Notes under the pieces: generated by a model | What the model was told of the DNA's origin: nothing | What the model saw: the letters and a program-made list of their open reading frames with translations, nothing else | The model's database searches: none | In this document: piece after piece, positions 39,398-49,445 of the stretch | Layout: each line of letters begins with the position of its first letter | Numbering within the stretch: position 1 is the stretch's first letter | Made by a program: the position numbers and the translations under genes | DNA from: Catenulispora pinisilvae | Lineage (GTDB): Bacteria > Actinomycetota > Actinomycetes > Streptomycetales > Catenulisporaceae | DNA length: 60,227 nucleotides | Assembly (NCBI RefSeq): GCF_015356865.1 | Contig: NZ_JAAFZA010000035.1 | Coordinates: forward strand, 1 to 60,227 | Reading direction: 5' to 3'

Positions 39398-39443
39398 GTT
39401 AGTGACCAATCACTGCCTTGAATAGTTAGTGACTGCTAACTAT
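39398..39443 (+). promoter_or_regulatory. Operator region of the DHA2 exporter
   Basis: GTTAGTGACTGCTAAC (39425-39440), extended by ATA/TAT to an 8-bp inverted repeat (39422-39443), matches the second TetR gene's own operator at 15 of 16 positions. A related site, AGTGACCAATCACT, is at 39401-39414. A candidate promoter is TTGAAT (39418-39423), 17 bp, TATCTG (39441-39446). Confidence 0.6.
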
Positions 39444-39470
39444 CTGAAATCTGATCAGGGGAGTATCAGC

Positions 39471-41033
39471 ATGAGCACCGAGACCGCCGGCCCCGTCCGC
39501 GGCCGCCCGACCGACAGTCTCCGGGCCGCCACCATCGGCCACCCGGTCCGCACCTTCCTCATCACCGGCGCCGCCATGTTCATGGCGCAGCTGGACAACC
39601 TGGTCGTCAGCATCGCGCTGCCCTCGATCCGGCAATCCCTGCACGCCGGCCTGTCCGGCCTGCAATGGACGGTCTCCGCCTACACCCTCACCTTCGCGGT
39701 GTTCCTGCTGACCGGCTCGACGCTCGGCGACCGGTTCGGCCGCCGGAATCTGTTCGTCGCCGGGCTCGCGGTCTTCACCGCCGCCTCGGTGGCCTCGGCG
39801 CTGGCCCCGAACATCGCGGTGCTGATCACGGCGCGCGCCGTGCAGGGCCTGGGCGGTGCGGTCCTCGTGCCGCTGAGCCTGACGTTGTTGTCGGCGAGTG
39901 TGCGTCCGGAGAAGCGCGGTGCGGCCGTCGGCGCGTGGGGTGCCATCGCGGGACTCGCGGTGGCGCTCGGGCCGGTGATCGGCGGTGCCGTGGTGGAGGC
40001 CGCCTCGTGGCAGTGGATCTTCTGGGTGAACGTGCCGCTGGGTGTGGTGCTGCTGCCGCTGGCGTGGTTCGGCCTGACCGAGAGCCGCGGCCCGGCGCGG
40101 CGGCTGGACGTGCTCGGGACCCTGCTGGCCACCGGCGGGCTGCTGGGCGTGGTGCTGGGCCTGATCCGCGGCGGGGACGTCGGCTGGACCAACTCGCTGG
40201 TGCTGACCGGGTTCATCGCCGGTGCTGCGCTGCTGGTCGCCTTCGTGGTCTGGGAACTGCGGACCGACGCGCCGATGCTCCCGATGCACCTGTTCCGCGG
40301 CCGGAGCTTCCCCCTGATCAACCTCAGCGCCCTGCTGATGTCCTTCGGGATGTTCGGCGCGGTCTTCTTCCTGTCGCAGCTGTTCCAGACCGTCTTCGGC
40401 GACTCGCCGCTGGCCTCCGGGGTGCGGGTGCTGCCGTGGACCGGGATGCCGATGCTGGTGGCGCCGATCGCCGGGATCCTGTCGGACAAGATCGGCGGCA
40501 AGTGGATCGTCACCGTCGGTCTGGGTCTGCAAGCCGTGGCGCTGGCCTGGGTCGCCTCGGCTGTCTCGACCACGGCGAGCTACACCGCGCTGCTCCCGGC
40601 CTTCATCATCGGCGGCATCGGCATGGCGATGTTCTTCGCGCCGATCGCCAACCTGGTCCTGGGCTCGGTCCGGCGGGATCAGGAAGGGATCGCCTCCGGC
40701 GTCAACAACGCGATGCGCGAGCTCGGCGGTGTGCTGGGCATCGCGGTGATGGGCGTGGTGTTCGCCGCCCACGGCGGCTACAACCCGACCGCCACCCAGT
40801 CCGCGCCCCAGCACTTCATCAGTGGCCTGATCCCGGCGTCCTACACCGGGGCGGGGGTCCTGGCGGTGGCGACGCTGGCGATGTGGCTGGTGCCCGGTCG
40901 GCGCCCGGCCGTCGGCGCCTCACAGGGCGGGGATGACGCCGACCCGCACCAGGAAGCCGAAGACGTAGCCCAGGGCGTTGGTGGCCCAGTGGAAGGACAT
41001 CGGTACCAGGAGGCTGCCACTACGTCGGCGTAG
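39471..41033 (+). CDS. MFS exporter, DHA2 (14-TM, EmrB/QacA) family
   Basis: A 520-residue drug/proton antiporter. The first helix carries the DHA2 motif FMAQLDNLVVSIALPSI. Motif A is GDRFGRRNLF in the loop after helix 2, and motif C is the GPVIGGAVV region of helix 5. The LGSVRRDQEGIASGVNNAMRELGG loop is typical of EmrB homologues. SD GGGGA precedes the ATG at 39471. The last about 37 codons overlap the convergent CPBP gene (40920-41033) and encode a hydrophilic tail (GGDDADPHQEAED) that looks like an extension created by loss of an earlier stop. Regulation by the adjacent TetR is predicted from shared operators. Confidence 0.92.
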   Translation: MSTETAGPVRGRPTDSLRAATIGHPVRTFLITGAAMFMAQLDNLVVSIALPSIRQSLHAGLSGLQWTVSAYTLTFAVFLLTGSTLGDRFGRRNLFVAGLAVFTAASVASALAPNIAVLITARAVQGLGGAVLVPLSLTLLSASVRPEKRGAAVGAWGAIAGLAVALGPVIGGAVVEAASWQWIFWVNVPLGVVLLPLAWFGLTESRGPARRLDVLGTLLATGGLLGVVLGLIRGGDVGWTNSLVLTGFIAGAALLVAFVVWELRTDAPMLPMHLFRGRSFPLINLSALLMSFGMFGAVFFLSQLFQTVFGDSPLASGVRVLPWTGMPMLVAPIAGILSDKIGGKWIVTVGLGLQAVALAWVASAVSTTASYTALLPAFIIGGIGMAMFFAPIANLVLGSVRRDQEGIASGVNNAMRELGGVLGIAVMGVVFAAHGGYNPTATQSAPQHFISGLIPASYTGAGVLAVATLAMWLVPGRRPAVGASQGGDDADPHQEAEDVAQGVGGPVEGHRYQEAATTSA

Positions 41034-41687
41034 CTCGCAGAACACCGCGCCGCCCAGGCCGGTGAACACGACCGTCCCGAGATCGGCCAGCGCCGCCCCC
41101 AGCTCCGTGGGTCCCAGGAGCGAGGTGAGCGCTGGCTTCTCGGTGTTCAGGTGCAGCGAGGACAGGATGTGCCAGCAACCGAACATCAGGGAGCTGAAGG
41201 CGGTGGCGCCGAGCGGCGGCCAGCGGCGGGAGGCCAGGCCGAACAGGACGCCGCGGAATGCCACCTCCTCGGCCAGCACCGTGGCGAACGGCACGTCGAG
41301 GAACACCCGGACCACGACCTGCCAGGCGGTCAGCGAGGCGTAGCGCTGGTCGGTGAACAGCGAGCGGGTGGCCGGCAGCAGGGCCCCGCCGAGGTAGACC
41401 ACCGCCACCCCGGCGATGATGACCCCGGACCACTTCAGGCCCAGCGGCCAGGATTTGCGGTCCAGGCCCAGCTCCTCCAGCGCGTGCCCGGACCACCAGG
41501 CCAGCCCGGCGAACAGCCCGGTGACGACGGCCGCGATCGCCAGGTCCGGCAGGCTGTCGAACCAGTGGACCCGGTGCTCCAGCCAGTTCAGCGCGGCCAG
41601 CAGCAGTACCGCGAAGACCAGCGCCTGGCCGTTGCCCAGCGGGCGCCGCAGGTGGTCGGCCAGCCAGCGGCCGGCTCGGGCCGTCAA
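40920..41687 (-). CDS. CPBP-family intramembrane glutamic protease
   Basis: A 255-residue membrane protein with the CPBP/Abi signature: motif 1 AEEVAFRGVLFG (Glu-Glu and Arg), motif 2 SSLMFGCWHI, and motif 3 SFHWATNALGYVFG near the C-terminus. About seven hydrophobic segments surround them. The family includes CAAX prenyl proteases and bacteriocin-immunity proteins. The start appears to be a TTG at 41687, giving a 4-bp overlap (TTGA) with the alpha/beta-hydrolase stop, so the two are coupled. The 3' end overlaps the MFS gene on the other strand by 114 bp. Confidence 0.85.
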   Translation of the reverse strand: MTARAGRWLADHLRRPLGNGQALVFAVLLLAALNWLEHRVHWFDSLPDLAIAAVVTGLFAGLAWWSGHALEELGLDRKSWPLGLKWSGVIIAGVAVVYLGGALLPATRSLFTDQRYASLTAWQVVVRVFLDVPFATVLAEEVAFRGVLFGLASRRWPPLGATAFSSLMFGCWHILSSLHLNTEKPALTSLLGPTELGAALADLGTVVFTGLGGAVFCELRRRSGSLLVPMSFHWATNALGYVFGFLVRVGVIPAL

Positions 41688-43468
41688 CTCCAGTTCCGGT
41701 TGATCGCGGCCATGACGTTCTCCAGGTTCTCGGTGTCGGCCGCGGTCCAGCCCGGCGGCGGCAGGACGGCGGCCCAGCCCACGCAGGCGCCGGTGCCGTA
41801 GCTGTGGCCGTGCTGGGGCGGCATGCCGAAGGACACCACCAGATCGACCGTGGTCTGCCAGAACGAGACGATCGGGTAGTAGCGGAGCTGGGGGCTGACA
41901 TCCGGCCCGAGCGGCGGCGAGGCCCAGGCCGGCTTGTCGGTCAGCAGGTCCGGCGTCCACCACACCACCGGGTCCGAGGCGTTCTGCAGAAAGACCACGC
42001 GCGGGTGATCCCAGGGTGCGGACGAGGGGTACTTCAGGTCCGACCTCGGCCACTGCCCGAACCGGATGCTCTTCCCGTCCTGGTAGATCGGCCGCCAGAT
42101 CGGCGAGCCCCGGTCCCGGTGGCCGACGATCTGCTGCCAGACCTGGCTGGCGGCCGGCGGGCCCTCGAAGAAGACCCCGTCCGCGCCGTCGATCAGGGCC
42201 TGCGGGCTGGTGAAGACCGAGTCCACGGCGTAGGCGCCCAGGGACTCGCCGGAGAGCACCAGCCTGGGCCGGCGGTCGGCCGGGATGGTGAGCAGTCGGG
42301 TGTGGACCGCTTGGTAGAGCGCGCGGGCGGCGTGCCCGGCGCGTTCCTTGTCGACCAGGAACGAGATCCAGCTCGGCAGATACGAGTACTGAAGCGCCAC
42401 GGTCGCGGTGTCGCCGTTGTACATGTACTCCAACGGGGTCGGGATGTTCCGGTCCACCCAGCCGCTGCCGGTGGTGCCGACCAGGTTGATCACCTTGCGG
42501 TTCCAGGCCCCGGTCCGGTCCATCTCGCGCACCGCAAGGGCCGCGGCCGCGGTGAAGTCCGCGGCCTCCACCTGCTCGCCGACGTACACCCGGACCGGCG
42601 GGAGCGAGGGCTGCCCGGAGAACGCCGTCAGCTCCTGGGTCGTCGGCGCGGTGGCCACGAAGGTGCGGCCCTTCGTGCCCAGGCTGGACCAGGAGACCAG
42701 CGACTGCGGGCTCCCGGAGACCCGCGGCGAGACCGGCTGGTGGATCCCCGGCTCGGTGCCCTCGTTGGCCTGCCGGGAGACGTGGTCGATGAATCCGATG
42801 AACCCGCGGTCCCAGAGCACGTTCTTGGTCCCGACCACGACCAGCGTGGCGCAGACCATCAGCCCGGCCGCGTAGGCCAGCGGCAGCGGCACCAGACGCC
42901 CGAACCAGGCCACGAGTTTGCGTGCGAGCAGCCGCACCGCGCGGCACAGGACGAGCAGGAACAGGAACGTGCCCAGCGACAGGCCGATGATGAGCCCGGC
43001 GTTCCAGGTCGAGGACTGGCTCAGGCCCATCAGCAGCTGGAGTCCGCGCTGGGCCCGCGCACCCCAGACCACCACCGCGATGCTCACCACGAGCAGCACC
43101 AGCGGGATGAACTGCCAGCCGCGCTTGCGCAGGTGCGCGCTGAACGGCCGGTCGAGCCGCCGGGCCAGCGCGCGGGCCGCGGTGCTCAGCAGCGAGCCGA
43201 CGCCGTACCCGGCGATGCCGGTGATCCCGCCGAGCAGCCCCTGCATGATCCACGGCCGGGGGAGCAGCGAGGGGGTCAGCGACAGCCAGAAGAAGAGGGT
43301 CGCGAAGCAGTAGCCGGTCAGGTCCGGCCAGCGGCGCACCACCCAGGTGTCGTCCGGCGGATCCCAGTGCGGGCGGCGGATGAAGGCGGAGACGCGGCCT
43401 GTGAAGGAGCCCGGGGACGGGGAGTGCTCGGTCGCGGCGGAGAAGTCCGTCACCTCCGATTTCTCCAT
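41684..43468 (-). CDS. Membrane-bound alpha/beta-hydrolase family protein (Abhydrolase_9 type)
   Basis: A 594-residue protein with four or five N-terminal membrane segments (FATLFFWLSLTPSLLPRPWIMQGLLGGITG, then others to about 230). A large soluble domain follows, with VINLVGTTGSGWVDRNIPTPLEYMYNGDTA, the nucleophile elbow LVLSGESLGAYA and FLQNASDPVVWW, and a late HGHSYG. This matches the actinobacterial alpha/beta-hydrolase family with an N-terminal membrane domain, whose substrates are unknown. The catalytic Ser is in GESLG, the Asp probably in NASDP and the His in HGHSYG. It is translationally coupled to the CPBP gene and lies 118 bp downstream of the aminotransferase gene. Confidence 0.88.
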   Translation of the reverse strand: MEKSEVTDFSAATEHSPSPGSFTGRVSAFIRRPHWDPPDDTWVVRRWPDLTGYCFATLFFWLSLTPSLLPRPWIMQGLLGGITGIAGYGVGSLLSTAARALARRLDRPFSAHLRKRGWQFIPLVLLVVSIAVVVWGARAQRGLQLLMGLSQSSTWNAGLIIGLSLGTFLFLLVLCRAVRLLARKLVAWFGRLVPLPLAYAAGLMVCATLVVVGTKNVLWDRGFIGFIDHVSRQANEGTEPGIHQPVSPRVSGSPQSLVSWSSLGTKGRTFVATAPTTQELTAFSGQPSLPPVRVYVGEQVEAADFTAAAALAVREMDRTGAWNRKVINLVGTTGSGWVDRNIPTPLEYMYNGDTATVALQYSYLPSWISFLVDKERAGHAARALYQAVHTRLLTIPADRRPRLVLSGESLGAYAVDSVFTSPQALIDGADGVFFEGPPAASQVWQQIVGHRDRGSPIWRPIYQDGKSIRFGQWPRSDLKYPSSAPWDHPRVVFLQNASDPVVWWTPDLLTDKPAWASPPLGPDVSPQLRYYPIVSFWQTTVDLVVSFGMPPQHGHSYGTGACVGWAAVLPPPGWTAADTENLENVMAAINRNWS

Positions 43469-43586
43469 CCCGCCATTATCAACGCTCGAATGGCGAAATC
43501 GGGGGAATCAAGAGGAGTAGCGCCGCGGATCACGACGCGGGGCCCCGGCTCGCGCCAGGGCCCTGCCATCGGTGAACGCAGGCGCC

Positions 43587-44819
<1,233 letters not shown>

Positions 44820-44947
44820 GCCCCCATGGTCCCATCACCGCCGGGCCGACCGGGGTGACGTTCCACGAAAGGAGACACCGGCTCCACCGGTGCGACGCGG
44901 TGCGACAAGGCGCGACACGGCGGCCGCGGCGCCGGCGGGCGAACCCG

Positions 44948-44978
44948 TTCGCAATCCGGCACGCGTGTCCCGTACACT
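44948..44978 (+). promoter_or_regulatory. Possible promoter of tRNA-Trp
   Basis: TTCGCA (44948-44953) and TACACT (44973-44978) are separated by 19 bp, slightly wide, and lie 63 bp before tRNA-Trp, within the 222-bp gap divergent from the aminotransferase. The -10 box is good, the -35 weak. Confidence 0.35.
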
Positions 44979-45041
44979 CTCGATCGGCGGATTCCCCTTC
45001 CCCACCTCGGCGAGGTAGGTTTGTGGAGCACGCTTAGGCAA

Positions 45042-45114
45042 AGGGTCGTAGCTCAATTGGTAGAGCACCGGTCTCCAAAACCGGGGGTTGGGGGTTCAAG
45101 TCCCTCCGGCCCTG
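45042..45114 (+). tRNA. tRNA-Trp (CCA)
   Basis: A 73-nt cloverleaf. The acceptor AGGGTCG pairs with CGGCCCT, and the anticodon loop CTCCAAA carries CCA. The T arm closes around TTCAAGT, and discriminator G is at 45114. It is followed by secE and nusG in the order conserved across actinobacteria. Confidence 0.95.
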
Positions 45115-45119
45115 CTTAG

Positions 45120-45185
45120 GCGCCCAGGAAAGCCCGGAAACGGGCTCACCTGGGCGCGAAGCGTGTTCGCGGAAAGCCTTTCCGC
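45120..45185 (+). terminator. Tandem hairpins after tRNA-Trp
   Basis: A nested stem (GCGCCCAGG 45120-45128 with 45149-45157, enclosing AGCCCG/CGGGCT) is followed by a second hairpin GCGGAAA (45169-45175) with 45179-45185. They separate the tRNA from secE, 39 bp further on. Partial termination or RNA processing are both possible. Confidence 0.55.
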
Positions 45186-45223
45186 GCCAACCCGCCACTT
45201 TCGCCGATAGTGATGAGGACCAG

Positions 45224-45493
45224 GTGACCGAGACGAGCTCGACCTCCGCGATGTCGAAGCCGGACCGCGGCCGCGGCGGCGACCGCCGCCCCGAGCGCCG
45301 TCGGTCCCCGCTGGGCCGCATGGGCCTGTTCTACCGGCAGATCATCGCCGAACTGCGCAAGGTGGTCTGGCCGACCCGCAACGAACTGGTCACCTACACC
45401 ACGGTGGTCATCGTGTTCGTCGCGATCATGGTCGGGATCGTGGCTACGCTGGACTACGGGTTCAGCAAACTGGTGATGTGGGTGTTCGGCTGA
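45224..45493 (+). CDS. secE: Preprotein translocase subunit SecE
   Basis: An 89-residue protein from a GTG at 45224. The N-terminal 30 residues are basic and flexible, then come an amphipathic helix (FYRQIIAELRKVVWPTRNELVTYT, the SecE signature) and one transmembrane helix (VVIVFVAIMVGIVATLDYGF). It clamps SecY in the translocon. It is directly followed by nusG after 47 bp, as is usual. Length and motif placement are normal for actinobacterial single-span SecE. Confidence 0.96.
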   Translation: MTETSSTSAMSKPDRGRGGDRRPERRRSPLGRMGLFYRQIIAELRKVVWPTRNELVTYTTVVIVFVAIMVGIVATLDYGFSKLVMWVFG

Positions 45494-45540
45494 GCCGTCG
45501 TACCGACCCAACACCCCGAGCGAAGGAAGTATGAGCGACC

Positions 45541-46347
45541 GTGTCTGAGACGTACGGAGACCTCGAAGAGGCGACTGTTCTCGTGGAGAGCGAGAACGAC
45601 GACGAGGCCGTCGAGGCGGAGGTCGCTGCCGGTGCCCCCGAGGACGCCGAGCAGGACGGCGCCGAGCAGGCCACTGAGGAAGGCGCCGAGGAGACCGCTG
45701 AGGAAGGCGCTGAGGAGGCCGCCGAGGCCGGCAGCGAGCACGCGCCCGGCAGCCCGGAGGCCATCGAGGAGTTCCGCGAGGCACTGCGCCGCGCGCCCGG
45801 CGAGTGGTACGTGATCCACAGCTACGCCGGCTACGAGAACCGGGTGAAGCAGAACCTCGAGACCCGCATGACCACCTTGAACATGGAGGACTTCATCTTC
45901 CAGGTCGAGGTGCCCATGGAGGAGGTCGTCGAGATCAAGGGCGGCCAGCGCAAGCGGGTCAAGCGCAACAAGTTCCCCGGCTACGTGCTGGTGCGGATGG
46001 ACCTGACCAACGAGTCCTGGGGCGTGGTGCGCAACACCCCCGGCGTCACCGGCTTCGTCGGCAACGCCCACGAGCCGTACCCGCTGACCCTGGACGAGGT
46101 CGTGAAGATCCTGCTGGAGGAGCAGCCCGAGGAGGTCAGCGGCAAGCAGAAGGCGCCGGCCGAGGTCAAGGTGCTGGACTTCGAGGTCGGCGACTCGGTC
46201 ACCGTCATCGACGGCCCGTTCGCCACGCTGCAGGCCACGATCAACGAGATCAACGCCGACTCGCAGAAGGTCAAGGGCCTGGTGGAGATCTTCGGCCGGG
46301 AGACCCCGGTGGAGCTGAGCTTCAACCAGATCCAGAAGAACAGTTGA
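45541..46347 (+). CDS. nusG: Transcription termination/antitermination factor NusG
   Basis: A 268-residue protein. Residues 1-75 are an acidic Glu/Ala repeat extension ([19 protein letters not shown]), a feature of actinobacterial NusG. The NGN domain then starts at [22 protein letters not shown] and contains [34 protein letters not shown]. The C-terminal KOW domain is [20 protein letters not shown]. It couples RNA polymerase with Rho or the ribosome. The following hairpin (46435-46462) probably ends the transcript, and an unrelated gene then separates it from rplK. Confidence 0.96.
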   Translation: MSETYGDLEEATVLVESENDDEAVEAEVAAGAPEDAEQDGAEQATEEGAEETAEEGAEEAAEAGSEHAPGSPEAIEEFREALRRAPGEWYVIHSYAGYENRVKQNLETRMTTLNMEDFIFQVEVPMEEVVEIKGGQRKRVKRNKFPGYVLVRMDLTNESWGVVRNTPGVTGFVGNAHEPYPLTLDEVVKILLEEQPEEVSGKQKAPAEVKVLDFEVGDSVTVIDGPFATLQATINEINADSQKVKGLVEIFGRETPVELSFNQIQKNS

Positions 46348-46434
46348 TCTGCTGCTGACAAGGGGTTGCGGCTCCACCAAAAGCATCACTCGAAGATACG
46401 ACCGATCTTCAGGTGATTCTCATAGGCACGTGAT

Positions 46435-46462
46435 AGGGCGCTCCACTAGCCTGGGGCGCCCT
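46435..46462 (+). terminator. Possible terminator after nusG
   Basis: AGGGCGC (46435-46441) pairs with GCGCCCT (46456-46462) around a 14-nt loop, followed by TGATGTTT. It lies 88 bp after the nusG stop and 36 bp before the CWB2 gene start. Confidence 0.5.
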
Positions 46463-46497
46463 TGATGTTTCCCAATGATTCCGTGGGGGGATCACAC

Positions 46498-48621
46498 GTG
46501 TCTGTCCGCATGTCTCGGCGGTTGTCCGCCGCCGCGGTCGTATCGGCCTCACTGGCCGGTCTGGCCCTCGCGCCGCAGGCCAACGCCACTGTTCCCGGCG
46601 TCCCTTCGAGCAGCCCGCTCACCATCAGCCACACCGACGGCTCCCTGGAGACCGTCGGAGGGGGCCTCACCCACGTCCCGTGGGCCGGCACCGACATCTC
46701 CTGGTCGCCCGACGGCAGCAAGTACGCCTTCTCGGCGAACGGCCAGGTCTTCACCGCGAACGCCGACGGCTCCGGCCTCAAGGCGGTCGCCCGGGGCGCG
46801 GCCAACGGCGCGCACCCGGTCTGGTCCTACGCCGGCGAGCTGCTGGTCTTCGCCGGCTACGACCTCAGCCAGGGCGCCCCGGCCTCCGGTCCGACCCAGC
46901 TGATGGCCACCTGGTCCAACGGTTCGGCCACCGACGACGGCACGCCGGAGTCCTGGCCGCTGCCGAAGACCTCGGTGGCCGGGACCTCGGACTCCAGCCC
47001 GGACTACGGGGTCGGCACGCTGGCCTTCGCCCGGGCGAAGGTCGCCGGCGGCCAGAACAGCTCGGACGGGATCTGGGTCCGCACCGCGGCCGGGAACTAC
47101 GTGCCCTACCAGGTCGCGGCCACCGGTACCGCGCCGTCGGTGTCCCCGGACGGGGCCACGGTCGCGTTCGTGCAGGCCGACAAGAACAACGTGCCGCAGA
47201 TCTGGACCGTGCCGACCACGGTGCCGGCCGGCGGGCTCGCCACGCCGGTCCAGCAGACCTTCGTCGCCGCGCCGGCCACCGGTGCCGACGCCACGCCGAC
47301 CGTCACGGTCGCCAACCCGGCGTTCTCCCCGGACGGCAAGACCATCGCCTTCGACGAGAACTCGGTCCCGGCCGGCGCCACCCAGGGCACCGCCCAGGTC
47401 CACTCGGTCGCGGTGAACACCGACCCGAAGGCCACGGCCAACGCCGAGACCACGCTCACCGTCCACGGCGCGCTCACCGGCGGGGAGCAGCTTTCCTACC
47501 GCACCGAGTTCCCGAAGCAGGTGCTGCGGCTGGCCGGCGCGGACCGGCTGGGCACCGCGGCGTCGGTGTCGCAGTCGCAGTGGCGGAACAACGGCGACGC
47601 CAACGACACCTACCGGACACAGGCCGACGTGGCCGTGCTGTCCCGGGACGACGTGCCGGCCGACGCGCTGGCCGGCTCGACGCTGGCCGCCCGCGAGAAC
47701 GGCCCGCTGCTGCTGACCGGGACCAAGGCGCTGTCCCCGCAGGCCGCCGCCGAACTCAAGCGGATCCTGCGTCCCGGCGCCACGGTCTACCTGCTGGGCG
47801 GCGTCCAGGCGCTGTCCCCGGCGGTCGCGAACTCGGTGCACGCGTTGGGCTTCGGCGTCGACCGGATCGCCGGCACGGACCGCTACGACACCGCGGTGCG
47901 CATCGCCGAGGTGGTCGCCCCCCACCCGAGCCAGATCCTGGTGGCCACCGGCAACGACTTCGCCGACGCGCTGTCCGCCGGGGCGGCGGCCGGGGCCCAG
48001 GCCGGTTCGGTGGTGGTGCTCAGCAACGACACCAAGATGCCGGCCGCGACGCAGGCGTACCTGCACCGCTTCGGCACCGACTTCGACCCGAGCTCGGGGA
48101 TCCTGCTGGCCGCGGTCGGCGGGCAGGCGCTGAAGGCGGTCGACTCCCAGCACCAGGGGTACTGGCGGCTGCCGCTGGTCGGCGCCGACCGGTATCAGAC
48201 CTCGTACCTGGTGGCCGCGGCGTTCTTCCCGACCATGCAGGCCGCCGGGGTGGCCACCGGCCTGGCGTGGCCGGACGCGCTGTCCGGCGGCGCGGCCATG
48301 GGGACCATGAACGGGCCGCTGCTCCTGGTCAACCCGAAGACCGGGCTGTCCGGTCAGGACACCGCGCTGCTGGACGCGAACCGGGGCGAGTTGTACGGCG
48401 GCTTCGTGTTCGGCGGACCGGCCGCGGTGCCGGGCGGGATCGACCAGCAGCTGGCGCAGGCCATCGCAGGTCCCGCGGGAGTGACGGACGCCGGCGGGAA
48501 GAAGCTGGCCGCGACGCGGGCCGCTGGTGCCGGGATGTCGGCCGCCGACGCCGCGGGTCTGGCTTCGGCGCTGCCGGGCGGTTCGGTGGCGAAGGCGCTG
48601 CCCAAGCCGGTGCAGCCGTAG
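46498..48621 (+). CDS. Secreted cell-wall-binding (CWB2) protein with TolB/PD40-like propeller
   Basis: A 707-residue secreted protein from a GTG at 46498 with a GGGGGG SD (ATG at 46510 is an alternative). The signal peptide ends near PQANA. Residues 55-340 have PD40/TolB-like propeller blades (ISWSPDGSKYAF, PSVSPDGATVAF, PAFSPDGKTIAF). The second half carries three cell-wall-binding type 2 repeats, each marked by GADRLGTA, GTDRYDTA or GADRYQTS, with LLLTGT/YLLGG-type strands. CWB2 triplets anchor proteins to wall polymers in Clostridia, and occur in secreted actinobacterial proteins. Its place between nusG and rplK is unusual. A terminator follows at 48717. Confidence 0.88.
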   Translation: MSVRMSRRLSAAAVVSASLAGLALAPQANATVPGVPSSSPLTISHTDGSLETVGGGLTHVPWAGTDISWSPDGSKYAFSANGQVFTANADGSGLKAVARGAANGAHPVWSYAGELLVFAGYDLSQGAPASGPTQLMATWSNGSATDDGTPESWPLPKTSVAGTSDSSPDYGVGTLAFARAKVAGGQNSSDGIWVRTAAGNYVPYQVAATGTAPSVSPDGATVAFVQADKNNVPQIWTVPTTVPAGGLATPVQQTFVAAPATGADATPTVTVANPAFSPDGKTIAFDENSVPAGATQGTAQVHSVAVNTDPKATANAETTLTVHGALTGGEQLSYRTEFPKQVLRLAGADRLGTAASVSQSQWRNNGDANDTYRTQADVAVLSRDDVPADALAGSTLAARENGPLLLTGTKALSPQAAAELKRILRPGATVYLLGGVQALSPAVANSVHALGFGVDRIAGTDRYDTAVRIAEVVAPHPSQILVATGNDFADALSAGAAAGAQAGSVVVLSNDTKMPAATQAYLHRFGTDFDPSSGILLAAVGGQALKAVDSQHQGYWRLPLVGADRYQTSYLVAAAFFPTMQAAGVATGLAWPDALSGGAAMGTMNGPLLLVNPKTGLSGQDTALLDANRGELYGGFVFGGPAAVPGGIDQQLAQAIAGPAGVTDAGGKKLAATRAAGAGMSAADAAGLASALPGGSVAKALPKPVQP

Positions 48622-48716
48622 CGGTTGGCGGCACGGTAATGCCGTACACGGCTTCTCCTTCTTAGAGCGACCGATGATTGGTGGCTCTTAGGAGCGGTGT
48701 TGCCGGTGAGGTTGTA

Positions 48717-48758
48717 GTGAGGCCCCCGGACCGGTTCTGACCGGTGCGGGGGCCTCAC
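48717..48758 (+). terminator. Strong terminator between the CWB2 gene and rplK
   Basis: GTGAGGCCCCCG (48717-48728) pairs perfectly with 48747-48758. An inner ACCGGT pair can extend the stem. It lies 96 bp after the CWB2 stop and insulates rplK. A possible rplK -10 box, TAAGCT, is at 48787-48792. Confidence 0.75.
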
Positions 48759-48870
48759 CTCGTCCGGGGCACGGCCGTCGGTCCGGTAAGCTAGACAGCT
48801 GTTGCCTTGTGGCGACCCTCATCCGTCGTGCCCTTGGTAGGGGTTATCGGCGACGTCTACAGAAACGAGT

Positions 48871-49311
48871 ATGGGAATGCCTCCCAAGAAGAAGCTCACC
48901 GCGGTCATCAAGCTCCAGATCAAGGCCGGTATGGCGAACCCGGCCCCGCCCGTCGGCCCGGCTCTGGGTCAGCACGGCGTGAACATCATGGAGTTCTGCA
49001 AGCAGTACAACGCGGCGACCGAGGCGCAGCGCGGGCAGGTCGTGCCCGTCGAGATCTCGGTGTTCGAGGACCGCTCGTTCACGTTCATCACCAAGACCCC
49101 GCCGGCGGCCAAGCTGATCCTGAAGGCCGCGGGGATCGAGAAGGGTTCGGGCGTCCCGCAGAAGGACAAGGTCGCGACGCTGACCCAGGCCCAGGTCCGG
49201 GAGATCGCCGAGACCAAGATGCCGGACCTGAACGCGAACGACGTCGAGGCCGCGATGAAGATCATCGCCGGGACCGCGCGGTCCATGGGCGTGATCGTGG
49301 CGGACCGCTGA
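48871..49311 (+). CDS. rplK: 50S ribosomal protein L11
   Basis: A 146-residue L11 with the N-terminal [45 protein letters not shown]. The Pro-rich hinge binds thiostrepton with 23S rRNA. The C-terminal rRNA-binding half includes [14 protein letters not shown]. It is part of the GTPase-associated centre and the usual methylation target of PrmA. The frame opens with ATGGGAATG, so translation may start at 48871 or 48877; homologues begin at the second. The gene is unusual only in having lost its direct contact with nusG. Confidence 0.96.
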   Translation: MGMPPKKKLTAVIKLQIKAGMANPAPPVGPALGQHGVNIMEFCKQYNAATEAQRGQVVPVEISVFEDRSFTFITKTPPAAKLILKAAGIEKGSGVPQKDKVATLTQAQVREIAETKMPDLNANDVEAAMKIIAGTARSMGVIVADR

Positions 49312-49343
49312 GCCCTGGCTCGGTGGCGACACAGCAGTGACCT

Positions 49344-49364
49344 CACCGGGCTTCGCGCCCGGTG
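49344..49364 (+). promoter_or_regulatory. rplK-rplA spacer hairpin
   Basis: CACCGGGC (49344-49351) pairs with GCCCGGTG (49357-49364) around TTCGC in the 134-bp spacer. A second stem GAGCCGCGCGCGGCTC follows near 49404. It could modulate rplA expression or be an L1 target; no terminator-type T-run follows. Confidence 0.35.
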
Positions 49365-49445
49365 GGCAGCAGTACCGGCGACACCAGTGGCAGAGCCGCG
49401 CGCGGCTCGTGAAGACCACATCTCACCATCACTAGGAGAGCAGTA

